Shown in pieces: positions 24,780 to 38,774 of a stretch of 64,000 nt of DNA. Each line of letters begins with the position of its first letter. The stretch's first letter is position 1. The notes under the pieces were generated by a model. It did no database searches. It saw nothing but the letters and a program-made list of their open reading frames with translations, and was not told the DNA's origin. A program made the position numbers and the translations under genes. The stretch is from NCBI GenBank assembly GCA_032207245.1, contig CM063502.1:49537404-49601403 (forward strand), written 5' to 3'. This stretch comes from Pardosa pseudoannulata. Taxonomy: Eukaryota; Arthropoda; Arachnida; Araneae; Lycosidae.

Positions 24780-27700
24780 GTTCAGAATAAACTTAATTTA
24801 CACAGTAAATTTTAATTTATTTTTACACGTTTATAATCGGTTATTATTTGAAAACTTTTTAAGTAAATTAATGCTTTATAAATATAAAATGTGAATAACA
24901 TCCAGGTTAATTAATAAGTATTTTATTTAGTAATGGAACGAAAAATTAATTTTCCTACTGAAAATCACTTCACTTAGAACAAGTAAAATACTGTATTCCT
25001 AAAACTTGTAATTTCTAATTGTTTTCGTAATTTGTAACGTATTGTTTGTGTATAGCCTTTTGGCTTATGTAATATTATTCTTCGTAAAATATTTTATTGC
25101 TTTTGTTGATTGAGTATAAAATCTCTTCTTCCAGCATTACCTGTTATAGACAGAGTTCCTGTATCATTAGCCGTAGAGTAGCAAAAAAGCGTACCTACAG
25201 CTTCAAATCAAACCATAATCCTATTATTGATATACATTTATAACTGAGTTAACTAGTCATCGAAAATACAAGTTGATTTAACACTAGGGACACGTTTCGT
25301 TATATCTTAAACCGCAGAATACGTCAAACTTACTCTGATATACATGAATGCATGCTGTCATTCAAAAAGTACACTGTATTTATACACATTGACATTTATT
25401 CACTTTTAGACAATACATTACTATAATTGATAAAAAATATAATAAAATATTACAATATCGAAGATTATATATAGTTATAAAAATATATAGAAAACATTAG
25501 TGGAATTATTTAGTTTCTTACCAGCCAAAGTTTCTTACAGAGTTCAAGCGCAGTTTGGGCAACTTTTTTTTATATGTATTCTGTACATTTTCTACATATT
25601 TGGTATTTTTTATTTAGAACAAATATCTGTGGTTTTATTTTCCCATTTGAAGCTTAGTACTCAACTATTTATCACATGCATAGATTTCTTCAACATTATA
25701 TTTTCATAGATTTTTGTGGGTTTAAAATTGGGAAAAGTCAAGAAATTTATTTCACATTGGTTAGTTTTGAGATAATTGGAGACATTGATCCATCCCGCAA
25801 TTCTAGCTTTAATTTGAAATATAAATTATAAGAGCACACGCACAAATTAAAATTTAATATACTCCTATAAGAAAAAAAACATTGAAATATAAATTAACCC
25901 ATCAGCATCTGAATCATGTGTGCTGAACATATATATCGTAAATTTGTATGATTAAATTGTGAAAGTAAAATAAGAAAAAATAGCAACTTATAATTTTAAA
26001 ATGGAAATCATACTCATTTGTGAACAGGCTGCAATTTTAAACATATGATTACATATGTAAAAAGAAGTTTTGATATGATATTTATTATTTAACACAGTAT
26101 TCTGGAATTTCTATAATACATAATTATTCGTCCTGAGTTTAGCTCTTGAACTTGATCAAAAAGAAAATTCCTGTACAAGGATTAAAATATTATACAATAT
26201 TGATATAAAATTACATAAAGATAGCAGGAAATGCTTGAAAATTTTGGAATTATTTATAGGCTTACCATTTTCTTCTTTTACAATATATGTATGTATATAT
26301 TTATTAAACAGGGGCGCTAGGCACTGTTAGATTTAAGTAACTTGTAAAAGGCATTAGAAATCTTTCTCTAAAAATAAAAATAAGTATTATATTAATTAAA
26401 TGTAAAATATAATATCTCATTAGTATTATATTTCCGTACTTATGACATTTTATGTAGTTTTAACGAAATGTTTTGAACTAATATTTGCGCAATGTGCGTT
26501 GATTTAGCGTGTATTTAAATTGATAATTGTTTACATTTCGCCATTTAGCTGTACATAGGATAATGAAGTAGAGGTATATTTTTAGAAACAGTTGTTTTCA
26601 TTTTAAATCAATAGTAAAAATATGATTATTTATTACGACAAACTAAATTTATTTCCTATCAGTTTAATTTTAGTTAACATCATATTGAGCATATAGTTAA
26701 CATATGTTTGATTTTATATAAAATTTAAGTAAAATACGAATTATTAAAAAGTATATTTGGTTTGGCGCTATTAAGTAATGTCATTATTTAAATATTTTAA
26801 AAATATAACCTGTAAGATGAATTTCTGCCTGTTCGTGAGAAATAGAAACCTTTTTATTCCTGAACCGCGTAATAACACTAGCGTTGAGCAACGTAACATC
26901 TGCTTTTGCTTTACGAGTATATAGACAGTACAATAGTTGATTTAGTTGGATTTATTTGCTTGCGTGCAACTATGATCTGTCGTATTGGACTGAATGAGGA
27001 TCATTCTATCTTTTAAGATTATTTGCCGAACAATTTGTTTCAAGAGTTACCTAAGCTGAAGATGGATAAAGTTCACTGGATCATATCGGGTAATTGACTT
27101 AATTTACAAAAGAAGATAAATTGAATAGTAATTTATATTCTGTGTGACAATCATGGGGTGAGATATATTGAATATGAAGGTCTAATTAACCTATAAATGT
27201 GTAAAAAGAGCAGAGATCAAAAAACGTTTGAGCATTACGTGAACGGGGTATCAAGGTTAGTGAATAGCCCCGCCCCCTTAAAATGTGTTTTATTGATTTT
27301 CACTGTTTTTAGGTTCACGATGGTTGCTTCGTTGTGACCAATAATCAATGTAAAACTTCGAATGCTGGCCTTTGTTGACCTAGATTGTGCATCTAACTAT
27401 ACAAGTGACACTGACCTACATTATATGGTGAGCCATGAAAAGCCCTCCCTATTGCTTTTAGTCTTGTCCTATTTACTGCTAGTTCCTCAAATGTCATCGC
27501 TTTTGTCACGTCGTATCGACTTTTAAAATATAAAACAGTAGAACTAAAAGACCCGTGCCTAGAGTTTGATGTGTAGTCATTATCTCTGGACATAAATCAT
27601 GGTTCCGAGCATGACGCAAGCAAGATCTGGGGAAATGTATAATTTAATTATGTTTAGACCAGTAACAGAATCACTTATGCTACGTAGTCCACGTCTATTA

Positions 27701-29475
27701 TTAATTTTCAATAACTGAATCTTTTCATCTGAAGCTTTTGATGATCAGGAAAATAATGGCTAGCAATTACCTGCATACTAAGTATAATTACTTTATGATA
27801 CTAAATTATACATAATAAAAATATTAGTATATTTAATAACTAGTTAATGACTTCCAAATGAAGGAAAACAGAGATGATGTGGGGATAGAGGAATCGTGTA
27901 TACCTTTTACAGAAATATTTTTAATTAGTTTATTAATGGATTAATATATTACTTTAAGTGTAATTTTTAATAATTTCATATTAATATTTGAATACTTTTT
28001 TATACCAAAACTACCCTAAATAAACTATACTATTATATTTAACTATATATACTGGTCTTATAATAGAAGTTTATTATTTCATAATTTACGTGGGTTTAAG
28101 GAAACAAATGCTTCAATTTATAATATAAGTTTGCAATTATAACGACATCAGGTTTCACTTCGTCCTATAGTGAAATCTATTTATTTAAGCTTCAAATATT
28201 ACTAGCGTCTAATGAAATCAACTTTTAATATACCTTATATGTACAGCCAGCTTCAGTTTGAAAATCAACAATTCACAACTACGTGTATATTTGAATGATG
28301 GACAAATATATAAAATACTTATTTCACACTCATACATTTATAATATTTAACTGAATACCTTGAAAGCCATCTTGATCTTGGCGGACGTTGTTACTATATA
28401 TACATTTTTAAGACATTTTTAAACTATTTTAAAGCAAGTAAAAGTAAATAATACATACGATTTCATTTTTAAAGTGATTTATAGCCCATTAGTTATTTTC
28501 AGCTTTTGAAGGTTTATTATTTTAATTGTGAAATTTATCCAAGATTAAAGGATAGTGTTCTTGAGTTATTTCTTACAACTGTTTAAAAAATCTTAAACGT
28601 TTTTAGTTTAAATCATTTTTTGGACCATTGAACCCATTAAATTTATTTTTCTATTTTCCTCTAAATTCTTTTGTAAGTATTTTTCTAATTGAAAAATATA
28701 AAGAAATTAATTACTTAATAAATCAATATAATGGCTAACAATTTAGTTAGTTTTCAGATTAGTCGCAGAAAATATTTTATCTTACGAGAGAAATTATTTT
28801 CATCTAAAAAATTTAAAGTTTTTCCAATTTTCTTTTTTAAAACATGTGATTTACTAATTATTTATTTTAAAATTTTTTTAATTTCTCTCTGATGATTTAC
28901 TCTAATTATTTTGTTCTTTACTGCTGAAACCATTTATAAAGAAAATTTGAGACTAAGCAAAAATAATTTTATTTAAAATTTAAGTACAATTTAATATTTT
29001 GAGCTTGATGTAAAATGCAAGTAAAACACCATGTCACAAAATATATATTTGTCAAGCTGTACGAATAAGGTTCAAGTATATTCTGATTTATAGTGAAGAT
29101 ATAATATATAGTGTAGAAATGATGTTTAAGAAAATTATCAATATTTAAAATTAATTCAACTAATTCATTGCTATATAAGTTTTTATTTTACGCTTACACT
29201 AGCTTTCTTTGCCTCTTTCAAAACTGAAATAAGAGATAAAAATTCAAAATTCTCATTAATATATAAAAGTTCTAAAAGAGCCCAAACTTCGTCTGTTTTA
29301 ATTATCTCTAAATCACTTACTTCAAGAAAGGGCAATTTAAATATCTTAATTAGCTTCCAAAGGAAATATGATTATGAGAGAAATTTTTACTATTTATCAA
29401 AAACAATTTGGAGGCAAATTTTGAACTTTAGAGCAGAGTTTAACGTAAAGATAAAATTTTCTAATAAAAGTTTCT
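24780..29475. other. AT-rich spacer, no gene supported
   Basis: Scattered chance frames only (25500-25709 plus, strongly hydrophobic; 27393-27593 minus, less AT-rich, no motif known to me). A less AT-rich patch lies at about 27,230-27,620. A lone TTAACACTAGGGACACG end-like word at 25,268 has no partner. No SINE or microsatellite of note. Confidence 0.5.
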
Positions 29476-29479
29476 TAAG

Positions 29480-29760
29480 AGGACGCGATGTGTTCTAAAA
29501 ATCGATCTTAAGGTGTGTGGAGTTCTTTCTCATCGATTTCCACGCTACCAAGTAAATGACATTTGTCCCATGAATTTTACAACGCCCCGTATTATTTTAT
29601 TTCACAATGTGGGTCAACCTCGTACTCGTCTTAATTCCTTTGATAGAATAATAGGCTGTTGTTACATTAGCGTTAAGGCATTGTTTTAGAAACTGCTCTT
29701 TCTATTGTTAAAGCCACCATTAATAGTTCATTTAAGGTAATGCACTTCGCTTGAAAAATA
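29480..29760. promoter_or_regulatory. less AT-rich island, possible conserved non-coding DNA
   Basis: Composition rises toward balanced with several CG words (GGACGCGATG, ACGCTACC, CAACGCCCCG). There is no long open frame and no repeat signature. Regulatory potential is inferred from composition alone. Confidence 0.2.
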
Positions 29761-29764
29761 TATT

Positions 29765-32700
29765 TGCTGTTAACAGGGATTTCTTTAACGATAATGCAAA
29801 TGATATATTAGTCTAGACATTGGGATTCATAAGTTTATTATTTTTAAAATAAACTAGTTATTTAGCTCTTTGTATCCTATTGAATGTCAATTTTTCTGAT
29901 GTCATGAATAAATACCAGATAAGTCAAGTTTCGCTATTTTGAGTCTTTTATATTCTTAATAATTCTGTGTAACTTTTAATTATATAAGAATAGTCTACAA
30001 GATGATGAATCGGGTAATCTAAAAATATTTTTTAACTTTACTTCAAAATACGTGGTCTAAACATCCGGTTTGAATAGATAATTTATTAAATCTTCATTGA
30101 TTGATTATTATTTTGGTTATGACTCTTAAAAGCACAGATTTTGGTATGTTATTAATTACTTTTATTTGTACTTGTAGGATAAGAAATTTTAAAAATATAA
30201 CGAATTTATCTCAACATGATGAATTAACACATTATAAAACTTGTACCTTGTTTATTTAAAGAGATATTTTGGTGGCCAGATTCTCTTATTTTGGCATTAC
30301 AATTAAGGGTTAAAATTTCTGTGTGTTTTGGTCACCATTCTAGATTAAGTGATGATTTTCACAAGGTTAGGTGTAATTAAAGAACTGTTAAATTTGCTTC
30401 TTTAGGGGGAAAATTTTGACAGAAATTTAGTGTTTTTTGTAAGGAATATAGCCCAAAATTCTCACAATCTAAATAACCAATACATATAACTGAGATAGAA
30501 TTAAAAAATGTATAATCTATGCGGTTGGAGTATAAAAAAAGTTATCCAAATACAGGAAAGATGATGTATAAAAATAATCTTGATTTGTAGGAATAAAATT
30601 CAGGAAAACCAATCTTGTTGAAAGAATTCAATCATTTGAGGTATTGAGGAGGTTATCTTAAATGTTTATTTTAGTCAACGGAAAGTTATTTTAGTTATTA
30701 AATGGTGTAAAACACTTATGGAGTTTTAGGAAAATAGTGCAATTTAACAGCTGGAACCTAAACAGCAGTTATTAATAACATAAAAACAATTCGTTATTTA
30801 CACAACGTTAACGGTGTTAACATTGCTGGCCTCAACAGTTTCCGACACTTTTTTCTAGTGCTCTCCTAATTATTTCTAAAAGGAAATTACGATTTGTCAG
30901 ATATACCTAAATCTACTTACTAAAGTTATTTAGTCATTGTTTTGAGGTTTCAAGATTGCATAGCCCTCTGAAAGCTATACATTAAAAAATTTCATCAAAT
31001 ATAAATATTTGAATAAAATAAAGAATCCATACTGGTTTACAAATTAAAGATCAGTTCAGACTGATAAATGTCGAAAGAGAAATTAATATGTACTTTAAAT
31101 TCCACGGGGAACATAATTTGAAGACTTTAAAACAGATTTAGTTAATGGGTGGTTATTATTTTCATTAATTATATATTTATTATGTAATCTAAATTATTTT
31201 TTTTGTAAATTATAGAATAAGAGTGAAATGGATTTCTCATGCTGATTCTATAGACCTACGACTTTATATTAATTTCTATTTCACAAATTAGAAACCTATT
31301 TTATGAAATAAAGAAACGCAATAACTATGTGACTGATAAATAATTCTATTTAGAAAAATGGGGAATTTTATCAACAAATTTTGCATATTAATTTAAACAA
31401 GCCTTAAGAAAACCATTGCTGATTCAAAATTGTGGTGATGGGATATGAAATAAAATAAATTATAGGTAAAATATTTATAAGATAAATTATAAATAAAAAG
31501 CAATGGGTTTGGATCATTTTTAATGAATTTGTTTCACCTAAGAATAGAAAAGGTTATGTATTTCTTTGTGTCCTCTTATGTTTTTCCAAGTATATACAAA
31601 CAAAGAGATTCCTATTTCTTACGGTTTATACGAACCCTTTATTCCTAAAATGGGTACTACATTTGGATTTTTTAATAATAGAGGAATAATATTAGTGTAA
31701 AACGACAGTAAACACACAGATGATATTTCTATGTTCCTGTTATTTATAGTTGTATGAATAGGATTTGTACTTAGAAAGTTTAAATCAGTGAATATAGATC
31801 TTAATCATTTATTTAGTTCACAAAATCTAGGACTTGACCTTCAGGTAAGGGAATGATTTTAATAGGTTAAAACTTTCATGTATAGTATTACTGGACATCT
31901 TTTAAACAAAGTTAAGTTTTGTTTTTACGCTTTTGTACTAAAATTTATTTGGATATACAATTTTACTTCCTTTCTCTTTAAACATCTGCAATACATTTTG
32001 TGGTGTCATTTGAATATTTTTTTTTTTATTTTCACCATTTCTAAGTTTCATATCTTCAGTATTTGCATCCAAATAGTATTAAATTAAATAAATTCTAGGC
32101 TAATTCAACTGCGGTAAATTTGCAACTTTTGTTTAAACAGTTAATGTATTATAGATGGTGTGTGGTTTTTTCAAGAAAGTTTTCTCTTTATATTAATTAC
32201 AGTCTGTGTTGCATGAATAAATGATAATAAAGTAAAAGAGTTGGGTTCTATTTTGTTCTTGAAAGCATCTCCACAATTAAATTATAGTTTTAAAAGAAAT
32301 TCTAGCTGTAAGATATGAGTGAAATTTGCTTAGGTGTACATTATGTATGGTAATTAGTTACTAGTTAACACAGAAACATACTTCTGTAATTGCATTTTGC
32401 CACAAAATATGCAGATATGGGGAATGCAGGCAAACTTTAAAGACAACACCTCAAAATTTGCATGCATATTTAAATAAAGAAGTGAGTTTTAAAGTAGTCA
32501 GATAATATTAATAGCGTCGAAAAACATAATTTATGTGAAGGATGAAAGAGGTGAGTGGTCTATTGAACAAAAATAACCCATTGGACAACAAAATAGTCTT
32601 CCAACCGTCATAAATTGGACATGGAGATACTTTTTCAATGTAAGAACGCTTGTTGGCTGCTGACATCCTTCAAAGAACTGAAGCGTCTAAGAATTCATGT

Positions 32701-33300
32701 TTGTCTGTGGTGGCACAATGGAAGCACTACTTAATATTAGGCCTCTTTAATACCATTGATATTTGGTTAAATTCTAGTTTTGGATAAAAGAATGTAAATA
32801 GAGATTTATTACCTGAGTTTTTTTAGCCAGGTATATAAACTATATATGTAACTTGTTACACTTGTATATATGAACTTGATTACCCTTTTAAAGTAAAGAT
32901 CTATATAAAATCCGTGGTTGATCAATAAAAATTACCCAGATAACTGCCAGATCCATGCTATCATCTAACAATAAAATGTCTAGAATCAATATTTTGGTGA
33001 AAGTTATCTTTTTGGTAAACAATATTCGTACTCAAACATTCTGGCTTGAGAAACTATAAAGAAGGAAATTCTTAAATCTTTTACTTTAGTATGAAAGAAC
33101 GCAACGCATCGCATTGGTTTTTTAATGGAACAATCCTTATAATGCAGTATTTTGAATGTAGTGTTTGATTTATCAGAATACCAGTCGGTGGTTAATATTT
33201 CACCAACCAGTTATTATGAAGTTATGCAACTGCTGCATAATGTCTGAAAAGGTATGATTAAATAATTTTGCAACAATTATTTTGATCATAAGTGGTTTAA
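29765..33300. other. AT-rich spacer, no gene seen
   Basis: Only AT-driven frames such as 31878-32087 (hydrophobic, no motif). A slightly less AT-rich stretch at about 32,600-32,740 has nothing recognisable in it. Confidence 0.5.
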
Positions 33301-36300
33301 ATACTCAAGTGTTTCCAAAATTAGCTATGTCGTTTATAAGTCTCAATTTTGTTAATCAATTCATTTGAGTATGAAACATGCGACTGACGACCTTCCAAGT
33401 TTTACCATGTTGACCATTTCTTAAATGTTTTTTAAAGGCTTCAGTGACAGTCAAAATAATTGTCACCCAGACTTTAAGATATTTAAATAGCATTTTGAAC
33501 TGACATTGAGATTTCATTTTATATTCCACTTCTATTGATTATACATATTTCCTTTAGTGGAAAATATAAAGTTGCGGGTATTTAAACCTCAAGTTCCCAT
33601 TAGGTAGAAAAATATTAAATATTTCAATTATAACAATAGATGTCAATATTTTTAGAGTAGTATTCAATGTTTAAGAATTTTGGGATGTAGAAAAATAGTC
33701 ATTAAATTTTTAAAAATTTATATTCAACTTTATTCGATGAGACGGAAATTATGTTTGATTTTTCTCGTATGTTCATGCACGTATGTAGATAAATATTAAT
33801 GTGTATGAATTAGTTGTGTACAGATTTTTCTTTTGATTAATTTATAGTTGCAAAGAATATCCAATAAATTAAATGAATGAATGTACACCATTTTCTTAAA
33901 TTTAACCAATTACATTTTACATTTTCAGAAATACAAAAATGAACTAGTTTTCTTAAACATGTAAAATTTACTCTGTATAAAATATTTTTCTCTAAATAGT
34001 ATTTATACTTATAGTGTATCGTAATTATCTGTCATGAAAAGACAAAGTAGTTTCTAACTCCCGGAAAATGAGAGACTTAGCGTTCAAAGAATGCAAAGTG
34101 CAGTCTTAAGTAAAGTCATATATACAAAGAAATTCCCGTATGCAAAACCAACCGGAAGAGGCTCTCGAAGTGATTTTTTTTACATCAGGTATCGATCAGT
34201 AACTAGGTGCAATAGGAGATGTTAGATCCCCTTAATCTTCAAAACAGAAGACTGTGTTCTACTTCATTATGTGGGTCACTTTCTGTATACATCTTAACTA
34301 TACTAATCAACTCATTTGAAGTTAGAAGTGTTTGGAACTTGAGATTAAAGTGCCGATTTGGTCATTTCTTAAATTTTTCCCTCATGAATACATTAGAAGT
34401 CAATAGATTATCCCCCAGGTTTCAGGAAATCATTTTGGATTAAAATTGCGGTTTTATTTTCACTTGGTATCGGAAATTTGGCTCTGAGCTTCTAGTTTTT
34501 GTACTAGATAAACATAACGAATGATGTCATCTGTACTTTAGAGAATTATTCCTTTCCAGGTTATTTTCACTTAACTAAATAAATCACAACCGTGAAATAA
34601 AGAAGTGAATGTGATCACTTAAAAAATGTGATTAAATGTGAAAATATTTTATATCCCGGATCCCATTAAAGAATTTAAGTTTAGAAATTTTTATGAATTT
34701 AGTGACATACTCTATAAATTCACATACATGTTTAATGCATACAATTAATCCTTACATTTAAGATATGTAGACAGGAATAATTTAATTATTCAATCGCTAT
34801 CTAGAGAAAATACTGTGTGAAAATCGTTTAAGGTATGACTTAAAAATAATTAGGAAAACATAATTTTAATTTCAAGGAAACTAATAGCTTAAGTTGATCA
34901 CAGAATTAACAGAAATTAAACCACATCTCTGTCTCTTCAGTAGTTTTCGATTAATGAGCACAAAAACCAAATAAAAAATCTATCATTTTATTATATAAAC
35001 TGGTTTGTTTCGGAGTGCTAGGACTACTGTTTTGTTACAAAAAGGTAATGAGATCGGGACATACTACTTAAAGCCGATTCGAAACGGCTAGAACGGCTAC
35101 GAACATCCATGCCTATATACGGACTCGAACATGCAAAAATTAAAGAAGAAAGAAATCCAATTAGTCTTCCCCTTGTACCGTTGAGTAGTTTTCTATTGAT
35201 TCACACGCGTAAGATCAAATCTATAATTTTACTGAGATTACACGTTGATAATAGCCTACTTTGGCTTTTTTTTCGACACCTAAAATGTCATGAAAGTCAA
35301 AAATGTTTAAAAAAAATCTAATTCGAATTTCAAGAGAAAAATATACTCTAGTTTTATCTCAGGACTTCCACAAATAAATTGTAAAAACAACGGCATCTTG
35401 ATAAGTTAAACAGCTTTTGCGTGATGTGCAAACAGACAGGAAATATTTCTATATTTTTATTATATAAATATGCATTTTCTGTGCTAGAAAATATAAAGTT
35501 TGCAACATTCAAACAGAGGTTTAGTGTTATTACTTTTTCACATTGAATGCTTTGCATCCAAGGTTAAGCAGAGAAATAAATGTGACATCCCAATTATAAT
35601 ATCATAGAAAAAATTAATATTTTAAAGGATTATTCTATAGTCTTGAAGTACAAGATGCAGAAAATTCTCATAATGTAAAACCTTCAAGGAAATCAACTTA
35701 ATTATCTCTATTCAAAAGTGTGGATTTCTAGAAGAGAAATGTTTGTTTGTAGACATATGTCCATTTATGTACCTGTATGAATTACGTGTAGACATGTTTA
35801 CTCTTTTGAATGTTTTAGAGAATTACAAAGAAGGTTTGAAATAAATATGTGTGCATAAAATATATTGATTTAAACACTACCATTTTCAAAAAATTTAAAA
35901 AAATCCAAAAGACCTTTTGTTTTTTCTTTAAATAAATATTATTTCTTCGTGTAGCATATCGGAATTTTCTGACTTGAAAAGCCTCCAAATAATTTGCAAC
36001 TCCTGGGAAATTAATAGATATGCGTTCAAATCATATAAAGTCTTACATAAAAAAGCCTTAAGGTGTGGAAATCTACCCAAAAGAGATTCTTGAAGGAAAA
36101 TTTTAGTGTTAAGTATCAGTCAGTGATTAGGTGTAATGGTAGAAATTAGGTCCCATAAACTTACAAACCAGTCGATTTTGTCCTATTTCATTATATAAGG
36201 CAATGTTTGTATGCATCTAAACTATATTAACCAACTAATTTGGTGTTACATGTGGTTTTGAAGTAAACTAATTTTAAAACTGCAAGAATTTGGTTATTTC

Positions 36301-37400
36301 TTAATTGTTACAAACTTCTATTGAAGCGTTTAACACTATGTTCTTTGTAGATTCATTTCCATAAATCCAAACCAAACTAGCAACGATACAGTAGAGGACA
36401 GTATATTGCCACCCGTATTTTAAATATATTAAAACATTATTGTATTATAATTACATTTTATGTAACTTTCTATTTTATTCATTATACATATTTTCTTTAA
36501 TATAAATATAATGTTTTAAATATTTAAACAGTAGTTTTTATATTAAGTGGGTATCTAAAGTTAAGGAGGCTAGATAAATAAATATTGGATCACAACACTA
36601 TAAAATAAATAAAACTTTTACCGGATTATTCAATGTTTGAGAAGTAAAGTATGTATAAAAATACAATATAAAATATTCAACAAAATTATTTTTGTTTGCC
36701 TTTATTTAAGAGCATGTATTTGAATGGGAAGAATTTTGTCTGTGTGTGGACACGTGTTCACATATGTATGTGCATGAATCACGTGAAAATATTTGTTCTT
36801 TAGAAAGTTTTTTGCTTACAAAGAATGCCTGACATAAATGTATCCGCATTCAGCATTATTTTATATTTATTTAAATACTTTTACCTTTCCAAAAACTCTT
36901 GAAATCTTCTAGGCGTCTTGAGCACGTGGATTTTTTCTCTAAATAAATATTATTTCTGCGCGTAGCGTATCGTAACCGTCTGACGTGAAAAGCTTCCAAG
37001 TAGCTTCTAACTCTCTGAAAATGAATGGCTTTACGTTCAAAGAATGCAAATATGCAGTCTCGAATGCGGTCATACATACAAAAGAGTTACTGTATGAAAA
37101 TCTACCCGGAAGAGACTCTTGGAAGTTTCTTTTGACCGCCGCGTCGGGTATCGATCAGTGACCAGGTGCAGTGGAAGACGTTTGGTCTCATGAATCTGGA
37201 AACGCAGCCGGATTTTGTCCTACTTCATTATATGGGTTAGTTTCGGTGTGCGTCTAAATATGTTAATCCCCTAATTTAAAGTTAGAAGTGATTTCGCAGC
37301 ATGCGACTGACTACTTTAAAAACTGTGCCAAATTGGTCATTTTTAAAGTTTTTCTGACATGATTTCAATGGAATATAATTGAAGCAAAACTTTAGGGAGT
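33300..37400 (+). repeat. degenerate ~1-kb repeat array (three full units plus a partial one)
   Basis: Homologous units recur in the same orientation. Landmark CT(C/T)TAAATA...ATCG-AA...TCTG-C-TGAAAAG starts at 33,990, 35,926 and 36,937. It is followed in each by GCGTTCAAA-type sequence, an AGTCATA/GGTCATAC word, a GGAAGAG(A/G)CTCT word (CAAAAGAGATTCT in unit B), (T/G)ATC(G/A)(A/G)TCAGT, and TCCTA(C/T)TTCATTAT. A terminal GGTCATTTCTTAAA-like word ends each unit and also occurs at ~33,420, marking a partial fourth unit. Spacing is ~1.01 kb between units B and C but ~1.94 kb between A and B, where unrelated DNA and an antisense SINE intervene. Function unknown; no conserved reading frame across units. 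Confidence 0.7.
35001..35135 (-). mobile_element. tRNA-derived SINE copy, antisense, 5'-truncated and old
   Basis: Read on the minus strand, it shows a B-box-like GTTCGAGTCC, then GGCATGGATGTTCGTAGCCG, AATCGGCTTTAAG, GTCCCGATCTCATTA and AGTAGTCCTAGCACTCCGAAAC. This is the body and tail of the family seen at 38,580. The head upstream of the B-box is missing. Substitutions and a small duplication make it more diverged than the other copies. It lies in the interruption of the ~1-kb repeat array. Confidence 0.8.
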
Positions 37401-37404
37401 ATAA

Positions 37405-38564
37405 GGGACAAAAGTAAAATTTGTATAAAACTAGTACAAAGTTTAGGTAGTATATAAAATTCAAAATGTGCTTCATATGCATTTTTATGATCGTATACTA
37501 TACGTTTGTATTAGTTATAATATATTTCTCATTTTTGCTCTACTTATCTGGAATTTTTTTTTTTGTCAATTACAATTATTTGTCCCTTTATACCTCGATT
37601 CAGTTTCAACAAAGATTTCGAGATACAATTAATGAATGTTTTGGATGAAAAAGTTTGATTTCCTTCTAACTTTCCATTGTATTTATTATAGATATAATCT
37701 TTTGTTGTTAAAATAAAGAGTAAATGGCCTTTAAATACAAGGTTAAGTTCTATTACTCTTAGTTCAGTATATGATGATAATAATAATAATTATTACAGTG
37801 ACAATGTGTATTTAGGTGATCTTCCATGGATACTCTTTAAATATTTACTTCAATGTAAATTGCTCAGACCTTAGACATTTTCTACATTCAATTTGCATTG
37901 AATTTGATGTGAATTAATTTATGAAGAAATTTGTTTTAGTATTTTTAAATAATATTTTAACCTAAATTTAAATAAAATCATATTTCTACATTCGATTTTT
38001 CTCTTCCATTTAGGAAACCAAATTCAGTTTCAACGATTGATTCCTCAAATTTCTCTGAATACAAGAGTTATACGAGCTAAATTTACAGCAATAAAATCGA
38101 ATAAAATTGTTTCTCATCGAACACATTGGGTGCTGTTTAGCAGTAGACTCCCAGACTTCAAATTCTGTTACTAGCTTAGATGATTGTAGTTGTTTCTAAT
38201 CTAGTGTTTACCTATAACTAATTTCGGGTGTTAGAATAAAATTTTTTAAACTAAAAAAATATAAGTAATTAATAATGGAACTTTTACTTGATTAAAAATT
38301 AGAAAAACATAAGGGCAATCTCACCAATAAATAAAGCTTGTATCTGAGATATTGATAGAGGCTCGGAGCACAAAATTATATTTTTTCTTTTAATTATAAT
38401 AACTTTTTGATAAATTTGTTTTTACAGATATGTTTATAGTAGTATTAATAAGCGCATAAAATATTTTTAAAGCAATTTTATACTATTGTAATTTTGGTAT
38501 AACTCATTAATATATGGGATGAAATTTTAACCTAAATTAAACCAAAGTAATCGTAATTATATTT
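37405..38564. other. AT-rich spacer, no gene seen
   Basis: Opposing chance frames at 37282-37482 (minus) and 37466-37648 (plus). Nothing else recognisable. Confidence 0.5.
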
Positions 38565-38579
38565 TAAAATAATTTTCGG

Positions 38580-38758
38580 GCCGAACGATGGCCGATTGGT
38601 TAGAGTGCTGGCCTTCGGTACCGGAGTTCGTGGGTTCGAATCCCACTGTGGCATGGATGTTCGTAGCCGTTCGGAATCGGCTTTAAACTGTAGGTCCCGG
38701 TCTCATTAGCCCTCGTATTGCAAAAAAGTAGACCATAGCACTCTAAACCAAACCAAGC
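38580..38758 (+). mobile_element. full-length tRNA-derived SINE copy 2 with 15-bp target duplication
   Basis: This is the best-preserved copy. The head has the A-box region TGGCCGATTGGTTAGAG and B-box GGTTCGAATCCC. The body has GGCATGGATGTTCGTAGCCG, GAATCGGCTTTAAAC and GTAGGTCCCGGTCTCATTAG, and the tail is GTAGACCATAGCACTCTAAACC. TAAAATAATTTTCGG at 38,565-38,579 is exactly repeated at 38,759-38,773. The tail is a short CCAAA-type repeat and not poly-A, so the partner LINE probably recognises a specific 3' end. That last point is inference. Confidence 0.95.
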
Positions 38759-38774
38759 TAAAATAATTTTCGGA

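Noticed and set aside
25268..25300. TTAACACTAGGGACACG, resembling a left end of a TTAA element
   Set aside because: I found no matching inverted end with TTAA within the next two kilobases.
36871..37077. Arg-rich 68-codon minus frame in the ~1-kb repeat
   Set aside because: The equivalent region in the other units has stops and frameshifts, so the frame is not conserved across the array.
38580..38655. Functional tRNA gene (also the heads at 10,529, 42,316 and 60,474)
   Set aside because: The acceptor ends do not pair properly, the same body and tail follow each head, and target duplications flank the whole unit, so these are SINE heads.
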